Positions 1 through 5,838 of a stretch of 6,717 nucleotides of DNA are shown here, piece by piece. The translations under genes were made by a program, and so were the position numbers. This stretch comes from Nevskiaceae bacterium (GTDB lineage Bacteria; Pseudomonadota; Gammaproteobacteria; Steroidobacterales; Steroidobacteraceae): the NCBI GenBank assembly GCA_031277355.1, contig JAITMN010000143.1, positions 1 through 6,717 on the forward strand, read 5' to 3'. Each line of letters opens with the position of its first letter. The first letter of the stretch is position 1. The notes under the pieces are model-generated. The model worked only from the letters and a program-made list of their open reading frames with translations, did not search any database and was not told the origin of the DNA.

Positions 1-1
1 G

Positions 2-31
2 GTGCGACACGATCACGAGGCGATGTCTTGA
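2..31 (+). CDS. C-terminal tail of an upstream gene (partial)
   Basis: An open frame enters from the left edge and stops at TGA (29-31). The visible tail reads VRHDHEAMS. Its stop overlaps the TTG start of the copB-like gene by four bases (TTGA), the usual arrangement of translationally coupled operon partners. copB normally follows copA (a periplasmic multicopper oxidase), so this could be the end of copA, but nine residues are too few to identify it. The upstream frame is inferred mainly from the overlap and could be chance. Confidence 0.4.
   Translation: MRHDHEAMS
17..20 (+). promoter_or_regulatory. Ribosome binding site of the copB-like gene
   Basis: GAGG lies seven bases before the TTG at 28-30. 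No ATG or GTG occurs in this frame between the window edge and that TTG. The next in-frame ATG (67-69) would cut the signal peptide short. This site therefore supports the TTG start. It sits inside the last codons of the upstream frame. Confidence 0.6.
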
Positions 32-933
32 ATCAGCGTGTGCGCGATGCGTTGCTGCTGGCGCTGATGTGGGCTGCGTTGCCGGCGATGGCGCAGCAGG
101 TGGATCATTCGGCGCATACGGGTGCCGGCGCGCAGGCCGATACCACCGCGCATGACGAACATGCCGGTCATGGTGGCGATGCGAGTCATGATGGCGATGC
201 GGGTCAGCAGACCCAAGCACCTCCAGCGCCTACGGATCACGCCGCCGATGCGCTCTACGATCCGGCTGTGATGGCGGCTGCGCGTCAGGCGCTGTACGCC
301 GAGAACGCGATGCGCACCGGCGCGCTGGCGTTGCAATTGGCAGAACTGCGCCTCAATGGCGATACAAGCTGGCGCGTGCAGGGCAGGGGATGGTACGGCG
401 ATGAGAATCGCGCGGTGCTGCGCCTCGATGCGGTCGTGGATGACAAAGATCGTCTCGACGACGCACGCATCGAAGCGCTGTATTCGCACGCGATTGCGCC
501 GTACTGGAATCTGGTCGCGGGTTTGCGCGCCGACCCGCAACCCTCGCCGTCGCGCGGTTTCGTCGCGCTCGGTATCGAGGGCCTCGCGCCTTATCGCATC
601 GCTGTGGAAGCCACGGCGTATCTTTCCAATCACGCAGAAGCGCAGGCGCGCATCGAAGCGCACACGGCTTGGCAATTGACGCAGCGATTCGCGCTCGAAC
701 CGCGCGTAACGATGGACTTGCTGCTCGATGAGATGCCCGAACAACGCATGGGTCGAGGCATTGCAAATTTGGAACTGGGCCTGCGCTTGCGCTGGGAACA
801 TTGGCGTCGCTTTGCACCCTACGCCGGCGTGGAGTGGCAGGGCAGCTTCGGCGACACGGCGCGATACGTCGCGGCGCGGGGCGATGATCCGCGCACGCTG
901 CGTTTTGTCGTGGGCGTCAGCGCGTGGTTGTAG
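28..933 (+). CDS. copB: CopB/PcoB-family outer-membrane copper resistance protein
   Basis: Predicted outer-membrane beta-barrel that helps keep copper out of the cytoplasm, normally working with the periplasmic oxidase CopA. The 301-residue product is close to the family's usual length (about 300). Residues 1-22 form a signal peptide with likely cleavage after AMA (20-22). Residues 23-80 are a low-complexity linker with seven histidines (H27, H30, H42, H45, H48, H54, H71). From about residue 95 to the end is the CopB barrel domain, recognised by ALYSHAIAPYW (150-160), VALGIEGLAPY (179-189), LELGLRLRWE (248-257), FAPYAGVEW (262-270) and SFGDTARY (273-280). The start is TTG, overlapping the upstream stop, so translation is probably coupled. 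Unusual points are the lack of methionine in the linker, where many CopB proteins have Met/His repeats, and a final Leu after Trp300 rather than a terminal aromatic residue. The family call is firm; copper as the ligand is inferred from the family. Confidence 0.9.
   Translation: MNQRVRDALLLALMWAALPAMAQQVDHSAHTGAGAQADTTAHDEHAGHGGDASHDGDAGQQTQAPPAPTDHAADALYDPAVMAAARQALYAENAMRTGALALQLAELRLNGDTSWRVQGRGWYGDENRAVLRLDAVVDDKDRLDDARIEALYSHAIAPYWNLVAGLRADPQPSPSRGFVALGIEGLAPYRIAVEATAYLSNHAEAQARIEAHTAWQLTQRFALEPRVTMDLLLDEMPEQRMGRGIANLELGLRLRWEHWRRFAPYAGVEWQGSFGDTARYVAARGDDPRTLRFVVGVSAWL
167..202 (+). repeat. Tandem 18-base repeat in the His-rich linker of copB
   Basis: Two adjacent 18-base copies (167-184 and 185-202) differ at two positions, and a third copy begins with GTCA at 203-206. 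They encode the repeated hexapeptide pattern [G/S]-H-[G/D]-G-D-A, residues 47-58 of the protein. The unit is a multiple of three, so copies can be gained or lost without breaking the frame. It adds His and Asp side chains to the presumed metal-binding linker. Confidence 0.8.
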
Positions 934-952
934 CGCGCGTCAACCCTTTTGC
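934..952. other. Intergenic gap between convergent genes
   Basis: Only 19 bases separate the TAG of the copB-like gene from the TAG of the minus-strand haem protein gene. There is a four-T run (947-950) but no inverted repeat I can pair into a convincing terminator. Transcription from both sides probably runs into the opposing gene unless a terminator lies within a coding end. Confidence 0.6.
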
Positions 953-3121
953 CTACTTCGCCAACGGGTCCGGTCGCAACTGAAAATGCGCTGCCAGCGG
1001 CTTGCTGCCTTTGCCGCCTTCGATCAGCCACGGCACGCGGTCACCGTTGGTGGTCCACAGGCCGCGCCCTTTCCAGCCTGCGTTGGGGTCGTCGATGCGT
1101 CCGTCGAAACCCTTGGCGTAGTAGCCCAGCGGATAGGGCACGCGCAGCACCACCATCTTGCCATCCTGCATCGCAATCAATCCATCGTTGAGATTGCCGG
1201 TGGACATCGGCACGTTCTCACCCAAGCCAAACGTGTTGTGCTGATCGACCCAGGTGTAATAGCTCGACTCGGCGCTGTTCTCGCCGATGCCATCAAAGCC
1301 CGGCCCCGGATACTGATAAAAGCTCCATCCTTCCGGGCAGTGATCGCCGGTGGCTTTCGGACCGTTGAGCGGACCCTTGCACTTGCTGCGATCAAAGCTG
1401 CCCAGATGACCCGAAGCCAGCGACACCCACACCACGCCGTTGCCGTCGATGTCGCCGCCGCGCACGCCGAAGCCCGGCAGCGGCACGTTGTAGATTTCCG
1501 CCAGTGCGGTGGCCGGCGGATTGTCGCCGGGCGCCAGACGCACCACGCCGCTGGTGTTGCCACGGAATGTGCCCCACACCGAACCATCGGCGGGGCTGGG
1601 CATCACCGCATACCAACCGGCGACGATGCGTTTGTCCTTGGCAGGATCAATCGGCTGATTCGGTTCGACGTAAGCATCGCGCTTGCCGTTGCCGTTGGTG
1701 TCGAGCACCAGCGCGGTCCAGCCCTGCGCCTTGTCCACATCGCCGGTTTCGTCGAGCACCTTCGTGTTGAGCCAACCCACGACCTGACCGCCGCCGCTGG
1801 TCCACAACGTATTGTCCGCGTCGTAGCCGAATTGCAGATGATGCGTGGAGAAGCAGGTGAGCAGCGCCGTGTATTGGCCGGTTTGCGGTTCGTAGCGCGT
1901 GATGCGTCGCGCGGTGCGCTCGATCGGAAACAGCTTCGCCGAAGGATGATTCGAACCTTTCTTGCAGACGTCCGGATTCTCCGGCGGATGCCCCGTGGCC
2001 GCGAGCCACAAACGGCCTTGCCCGTCGAACATCGAGTTGTGATTGTTCGCGCGCGTGTCCCAGATTTTTTCATCGCCCCAATAGGCCGAAGGTTGCAGGG
2101 CTTGCGCCGCTGCCGCATGACCGGGGCCGAGCGCTTCGGGCGTGTCGGGCGTTACCGTCATGCGAAACGAACTCAGCGCGTTGGTCTTCGGATCGAGTAT
2201 CGGCACATTGTCGGTGGCGTATTCCGGCGAACCAAACAGCGGGCCATAGGCGTTCACCGTGGGGTTGCGCCGGTCGGTGGAAATCAGATCGTGCAGATAT
2301 TTCTTGTCATCCGACCATTCCCACAACGTGACGACGATGCCGCGCTCGACGCCCTGCGGCCGCTGCGGTTGGTGCGCAGGCAATTCACCGTTGGCGACGC
2401 GCTGCGTCCACTCGCCGAAATACTTGAAAGGTGCACCACCGATCTGGCTCGTCAGGCCAATCATCGTTGAACCGGCCTGACCCGACAGCACCCGGCGCGC
2501 CCAGGCCTGTTCGTGATTGGGAAACTGATCGAGGAATACTTTGGGAATCGTGCGCGTTGAAAGTTGGCCGAGCTGATGACAGCCGATGCAGCCGTTGTTC
2601 TTCATCAGGTTGAGCCAGTCGTTCTGCGTGATGTTCGCCGGAATCTCGCCGCTGCCGCCGAATTGATCGGCGGCCGGAATCTTCAGCATCGAGTACCAAT
2701 AGATCGCGGGGTAGTAGTGCGCTGCCGAGGCTTCATCCGGCGCAATGCGCGCGGTGTGATTGACGATCTTCCCCGGCATGGATTTGAGTTTTTGCGAATC
2801 TACCAGCCCATAGCCGCGTACCCAGATGTCGTAGTTGGCCTGCGGCAGATCGGGCAGCACATAGCGGCCCTGATCGTCGGTGACGACACTGCGAATGAAG
2901 CGCGTGGGCAACTCGCGTGTTTCGGCGATGACCCAAGCGCCGGCTTCGGGTCCGTTGGGACCGCTGACTGTGCCGCCGATGTCGTCGGCGTCGATGGCGA
3001 TGGCCTGCTGTGTGGCGCGATCAGCACAGGAGGATGCGCACAGCGCGACGGCGATGACGCAAGCGGCGCGCAGAGGGTTGCTGTGCTGGCAGATGTGGCG
3101 CGGTGTGGCAGTGATGGACAT
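953..3121 (-). CDS. Exported haem-c protein: carboxypeptidase-regulatory-like domain plus predicted beta-propeller
   Basis: A 722-residue envelope protein of unknown role. Residues 1-18 are a basic leader and 19-30 a hydrophobic core. Next comes ASSC (29-32), an imperfect lipobox; cleavage by ordinary signal peptidase after SCA (31-33) is the alternative. Residues 47-125 resemble a carboxypeptidase-regulatory-like beta-sandwich (TDDQGRYVLPDLP, 81-93). CIGCH (178-182) is a single covalent haem c site, implying periplasmic maturation and possible electron transfer. From about residue 355 a repeated pattern ending in Gly/Asn-x-[LV]-W (W372, W440, W516, W565) suggests a beta-propeller, perhaps of the streptogramin-lyase/SMP-30 type. 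DTNGNGKRD (474-482) and DIDGNG (557-562) look like Ca2+-binding loops. I recall similar proteins in soil proteobacteria annotated only as carboxypeptidase regulatory-like domain-containing; no function is established. The start at 3121 is chosen over an in-frame ATG at 3166 because of a strong ribosome binding site. No substrate can be named. Confidence 0.88.
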   Translation of the reverse strand: MSITATPRHICQHSNPLRAACVIAVALCASSCADRATQQAIAIDADDIGGTVSGPNGPEAGAWVIAETRELPTRFIRSVVTDDQGRYVLPDLPQANYDIWVRGYGLVDSQKLKSMPGKIVNHTARIAPDEASAAHYYPAIYWYSMLKIPAADQFGGSGEIPANITQNDWLNLMKNNGCIGCHQLGQLSTRTIPKVFLDQFPNHEQAWARRVLSGQAGSTMIGLTSQIGGAPFKYFGEWTQRVANGELPAHQPQRPQGVERGIVVTLWEWSDDKKYLHDLISTDRRNPTVNAYGPLFGSPEYATDNVPILDPKTNALSSFRMTVTPDTPEALGPGHAAAAQALQPSAYWGDEKIWDTRANNHNSMFDGQGRLWLAATGHPPENPDVCKKGSNHPSAKLFPIERTARRITRYEPQTGQYTALLTCFSTHHLQFGYDADNTLWTSGGGQVVGWLNTKVLDETGDVDKAQGWTALVLDTNGNGKRDAYVEPNQPIDPAKDKRIVAGWYAVMPSPADGSVWGTFRGNTSGVVRLAPGDNPPATALAEIYNVPLPGFGVRGGDIDGNGVVWVSLASGHLGSFDRSKCKGPLNGPKATGDHCPEGWSFYQYPGPGFDGIGENSAESSYYTWVDQHNTFGLGENVPMSTGNLNDGLIAMQDGKMVVLRVPYPLGYYAKGFDGRIDDPNAGWKGRGLWTTNGDRVPWLIEGGKGSKPLAAHFQLRPDPLAK

Positions 3122-3186
3122 ATCGGCCTCCCCTAAACGACATGACGCGAACCAACCGGCGCACACTACACCATGATCGGCCGCAA
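3122..3186 (-). other. 65-base gap between the ybdG-like and haem protein genes
   Basis: This is the longest gap between genes in the window. Apart from the ribosome binding site it holds no terminator hairpin and no -35/-10 pair that I can recognise. GGCCGAT occurs twice (3122-3128 and 3176-3182 on the minus strand), too short to mean much. The haem protein gene could be read through from ybdG or have an unrecognised promoter here. Confidence 0.5.
3127..3134 (-). promoter_or_regulatory. Strong ribosome binding site of the haem protein gene
   Basis: On the minus strand this reads AGGGGAGG, five bases before the ATG at 3121-3119. It decides the start: the in-frame ATG 15 codons upstream has no comparable site and would put a non-signal extension ahead of the signal peptide. 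Confidence 0.85.
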
Positions 3187-4431
3187 CTACACCGCAGGCG
3201 TGCGCGTGAAGTTCTGATTGAGCCGGAGGGCCAGATCACTGCCGCTGGGCTCCTGAAAGGCCCGCAGGTCGAACAGCGGCAGGATGGCGTAGAGGTGATC
3301 GAAGATGTCGGACTGAATGCCCTCGTAATCGACCCACTTCGTCGTGTTCGTGAAGGCGTAGATTTCAAGCGGCAGTCCGGTGGCGGTGGGGCTCAACTGG
3401 CGCACCAGCACCGTCATGTCGGGGTGGATGGACGCATGGCCGCGCAGATAGACGCTGAGGTAGGCGCGCAGCGTGCCGATGTTGGTCAGGTGCCGGGAAT
3501 TCACGGCGCTGCGCTCGTCCTGAAACTGGCTGTTGTGCTCGGCCAGTTCGGTGGTCTTGCGCTGCAGGTATTCGCTCAATGGTTGCAGGTTGCCGAGGCG
3601 TTGCATGTCGGCCTCATCCAGAAAGCGAATCGAACTGACGTCGATCAGAATCGCGCGTTTGATGCGCCGTCCGCCGGACTCGGACATGCCGCGCCAGTTC
3701 TTGAACGAGTGTTCGAGGAACTTGTGCGTGGGGATCACCGTGATCGTGCGATCCCAGTTGCGCACCTTCACCGAATTCAGCGCGATGTCGATCACATCGC
3801 CATTGGCGTCGAACTGCGGGATTTCGATCCAGTCGCCCACTTTGATCAAACGGTTGGTGGTGAGCTGCACGCCGGCGACGAACGACAGCATCGTGTCGCG
3901 GAACACCAGCAGCAGCACCGCAGTGGCCGCGCCCAGGCCGCTCAGGAAAACCCAGGGCGATTGCTCCGACAGGATCGAGAAGATCAGGATGCCGGTGGCG
4001 AGATAAATCAGCAGCGTCAGGATTTGCAGCAGTCCCTTGATGGGCCGGTTGCGCGAGACTTCGAGCGTGGAATAATTTTTCTGGATGCCCGCAAACAGCG
4101 CCGAACAGGAGCGGGCGCAGATGATGACCAGCAGGATGAGCAGCGACTTCTCGATGATCCGCTGCGTCGAGGGTGCAAAATGCGCAATGACGTGAATACC
4201 GGCGATCAGCCCCGCGATGGGCAGTATCCATGACACCTGGAACAGAAAACGCGGATACAGGAACGCGCGTACCCAGATGTTCGACAGATGGCTTGCAAAC
4301 CGCTGCAACAATGAAAACAACACGCGGCGGCAGATGAAGAACAGCAGGAAGGCCACCAGCACCATCAGCGCCGAGCGCGCATAGGGGGAGGTCGCGGCGT
4401 CCAGGCCCAGCAGTTGTTCGAGGTCGGTCAA
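3187..4431 (-). CDS. ybdG: YbdG/MscM-type small-conductance mechanosensitive channel
   Basis: Inner-membrane channel of the MscS superfamily that opens under membrane tension and releases solutes during osmotic downshift. The 414-residue length matches E. coli YbdG (about 415), so the gene is complete. Hydrophobic segments lie near residues 19-36, 61-83, 94-115, 134-154 and 158-178. The pore helix and its exit follow: GLGAATAVLLLVFRDTML (165-182) and TTNRLIKVGDWIEIP (191-205). The cytoplasmic beta domain carries VKVRNWDRTITVIPTHK (221-237) and FKNWRGMSESGGRRIKR (243-259), a run typical of the YbdG branch rather than of MscS itself. The start is TTG at 4431-4429, supported by AAGGAG seven bases upstream. 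It lies 36 bases after mgtE and 65 bases before the haem protein gene. The family call is firm; gating behaviour is inferred from E. coli. Confidence 0.93.
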   Translation of the reverse strand: MTDLEQLLGLDAATSPYARSALMVLVAFLLFFICRRVLFSLLQRFASHLSNIWVRAFLYPRFLFQVSWILPIAGLIAGIHVIAHFAPSTQRIIEKSLLILLVIICARSCSALFAGIQKNYSTLEVSRNRPIKGLLQILTLLIYLATGILIFSILSEQSPWVFLSGLGAATAVLLLVFRDTMLSFVAGVQLTTNRLIKVGDWIEIPQFDANGDVIDIALNSVKVRNWDRTITVIPTHKFLEHSFKNWRGMSESGGRRIKRAILIDVSSIRFLDEADMQRLGNLQPLSEYLQRKTTELAEHNSQFQDERSAVNSRHLTNIGTLRAYLSVYLRGHASIHPDMTVLVRQLSPTATGLPLEIYAFTNTTKWVDYEGIQSDIFDHLYAILPLFDLRAFQEPSGSDLALRLNQNFTRTPAV

Positions 4432-4438
4432 CGTGAAG

Positions 4439-4444
4439 CTCCTT
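4439..4444 (-). promoter_or_regulatory. Ribosome binding site supporting the ybdG TTG start
   Basis: On the minus strand this reads AAGGAG, seven bases before the TTG at 4431-4429. The good match and ideal spacing make the rare TTG start convincing. It lies in the 36-base gap after the mgtE stop, which otherwise shows no terminator or promoter. Confidence 0.8.
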
Positions 4445-4467
4445 CTTCGCCGAGGGTTCTTGAAACC

Positions 4468-5832
4468 TTACACCAGAAACAGCGTCCCCAATCCCAGCAA
4501 TGCCAGAAAGCCAATCACATCGGTGAAGGTGGTCAGCACGACGCCGGAAGACAGCGCCGGGTCCACATTCAGCCGCCGCAGCGTCAGCGGCACCATCACG
4601 CCGACGATACAGGCGGCAAGCTGATTGATCACCATCGCCGCCATGATGACGAGCGCGATCTTCCAGGTGCCCAGCCACACCGCCGTGATGCCGCCCACGG
4701 TCAGCGCCACCGCGATGCCGGTGAGCAGGCCCACGCCGATTTCGCGCATCAGGAGCCAGCGCACGTCCTGCCACTGCACCTGCCCCAGCGCCATGCCGCG
4801 CACGATCAGCGTGACGGTCTGCGTGCCCGCGATGCCGCCCATGCTGGCGACAATGGGCATCAGCGCCGCCAGCGCCGCGACCTTGGCGATGGTGCCCTCG
4901 AAGCGTTGCACTACCCAACCGGCAACGAACGCAGTGACCAGATTGATCGCCAGCCAGAACAGGCGGCGGCGTGAAGCGGGCACGACGCTGGCGAACACGT
5001 CTTCCTCATCGCGCAGACCCGCGCCGGCCATCACTTCATGCGCGGCCTCTTCGGTGATCACGTCCACCACATCGTCGATGGTGATGCGGCCAAGCAGACG
5101 ACCTGATTCTTCCACCACCGGGGCCGATAGCAGATCGCGATCGCGGAACAGCGTGACCACATCGCGCGCCGGCATTTCCGGCGGAATGCGCGGGGCTTCG
5201 GGATCAAGGCACGAACCCACCGGCGATTCCAGGTCTTCGGTGAGCAGGCTGGTGAGCGTGATCGTGCCCAGAAAGCTGTCGTTGCGATCCACGACGAACA
5301 GACGGTCGGTGCGATCAGGCAATTCACCGCGCATGCGCAGATAGCGCTGCACCACTTCCAGCGACACATCCGCGCGCACGCTCACCGTGTCGGTGTTCAT
5401 CAGGCCGCCCGCGCTGTCTTCGGGCCACGACAGCATCCGCGACAGGCGTTCGCGATCCTGCTGGTTCATGTGATGCAGCAGTTGCTGCGTCACCTTCTCG
5501 GGCAGGTCGGCGATCAGGTCCGCCAGATCATCCACTTCAAGGCTTTCGGCGGCGGCGGTGAGTTCGGCGGTGTCCATCTCGCGGATCAATCCGCCGCGCA
5601 CCTCATCGCTCAATTCGATCAGCACGTCGCCATCGAGTGCGGGGTCGATCAATTCCCACACGATTTCGCGCCGGTCCTGCGGCAGCGATTCGAGCAGTTG
5701 CGCGATTTCGGCCGGATGCAGCGTGTTGATCATCCGCTCAGCCGAACGCACCGCGCCTTCGTCCAGCGCTTCGCGCAGCGCGGCCAAACGGCCGGCCTTG
5801 CTGGGCTTGCTGTCGATGTGCTCGTCGTTCAC
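4468..5832 (-). CDS. mgtE: Magnesium transporter MgtE
   Basis: Inner-membrane Mg2+ channel/transporter gated by cytoplasmic Mg2+ sensing. The 454 residues match the family length (about 450). An acidic helical N domain spans about 12-140 (LHPAEIAQLLESLP, 38-51). Two CBS domains follow: about 141-205 (SAGGLMNTD, 140-148) and about 206-262 (GRITIDDVVDVITEE, 248-262). A plug helix runs to about 285, and the membrane domain fills the rest. In it, PIVASMGGIAGTQT (326-339), NVDPA (422-426) and TTFTDVIG (434-441) are family signatures. D438 corresponds by spacing to the pore aspartate D432 of the Thermus thermophilus protein. Isoleucine 334 replaces the asparagine common in MGGNAGTQ. The start is GTG at 5832-5830, eight bases after the ETF-QO stop codon begins. 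It has no good ribosome binding site, so coupling to ETF-QO translation is likely. An in-frame TAA two codons upstream rules out an earlier start. Confidence 0.96.
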   Translation of the reverse strand: MNDEHIDSKPSKAGRLAALREALDEGAVRSAERMINTLHPAEIAQLLESLPQDRREIVWELIDPALDGDVLIELSDEVRGGLIREMDTAELTAAAESLEVDDLADLIADLPEKVTQQLLHHMNQQDRERLSRMLSWPEDSAGGLMNTDTVSVRADVSLEVVQRYLRMRGELPDRTDRLFVVDRNDSFLGTITLTSLLTEDLESPVGSCLDPEAPRIPPEMPARDVVTLFRDRDLLSAPVVEESGRLLGRITIDDVVDVITEEAAHEVMAGAGLRDEEDVFASVVPASRRRLFWLAINLVTAFVAGWVVQRFEGTIAKVAALAALMPIVASMGGIAGTQTVTLIVRGMALGQVQWQDVRWLLMREIGVGLLTGIAVALTVGGITAVWLGTWKIALVIMAAMVINQLAACIVGVMVPLTLRRLNVDPALSSGVVLTTFTDVIGFLALLGLGTLFLV

Positions 5833-5838
5833 GGTGGC
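5833..5838 (-). other. Six-base ETF-QO/mgtE junction
   Basis: The ETF-QO stop (TAA, 5841-5839) is followed by two codons, GCC ACC, and then the mgtE GTG. Both genes are in the same reading frame, separated by this single stop. No Shine-Dalgarno match of quality is visible before the GTG, which points to termination-reinitiation as the way mgtE is translated. Confidence 0.6.

Noticed and set aside
13..801. A 262-codon open frame on the minus strand opposite copB
   Set aside because: It is an Arg-rich shadow of the GC-rich copB codons; the plus strand has the signal peptide and CopB motifs.
728..2470. A 580-codon open frame on the plus strand, antisense to the haem protein gene
   Set aside because: Its product is low-complexity, rich in Arg, Ala, His and Val, with no recognisable domain. 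It lies opposite a gene with clear motifs and a strong ribosome binding site, and it also overlaps the end of copB.
3119..3166. Longer start for the haem protein at the ATG at 3166
   Set aside because: It adds 15 residues ahead of the signal peptide and lacks a ribosome binding site, while the ATG at 3121 has AGGGGAGG at ideal spacing.
3122..3182. Direct repeat GGCCGAT in the gap before the haem protein gene, considered as an operator
   Set aside because: Seven bases repeated once in GC-rich DNA is easily chance, and one copy lies immediately before the start codon, beside the ribosome binding site.
3142..4233. A 363-codon plus-strand frame opposite ybdG
   Set aside because: It is antisense to a complete, recognisable channel gene and has no domain signature; its Gln/Arg/Asp-rich composition is typical of a shadow frame.
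4435..4448. Small hairpin (GAAG/CTTC) with the ybdG ribosome binding site exactly in the loop
   Set aside because: The stem is only four base pairs with a mismatch beyond it, too weak to claim as a regulatory structure.
3614..4918. A 434-codon minus-strand frame spanning the ybdG/mgtE junction
   Set aside because: It is a His/Arg/Gly-rich product in another frame of two well-supported genes; crossing their junction shows it is a codon-bias artefact.
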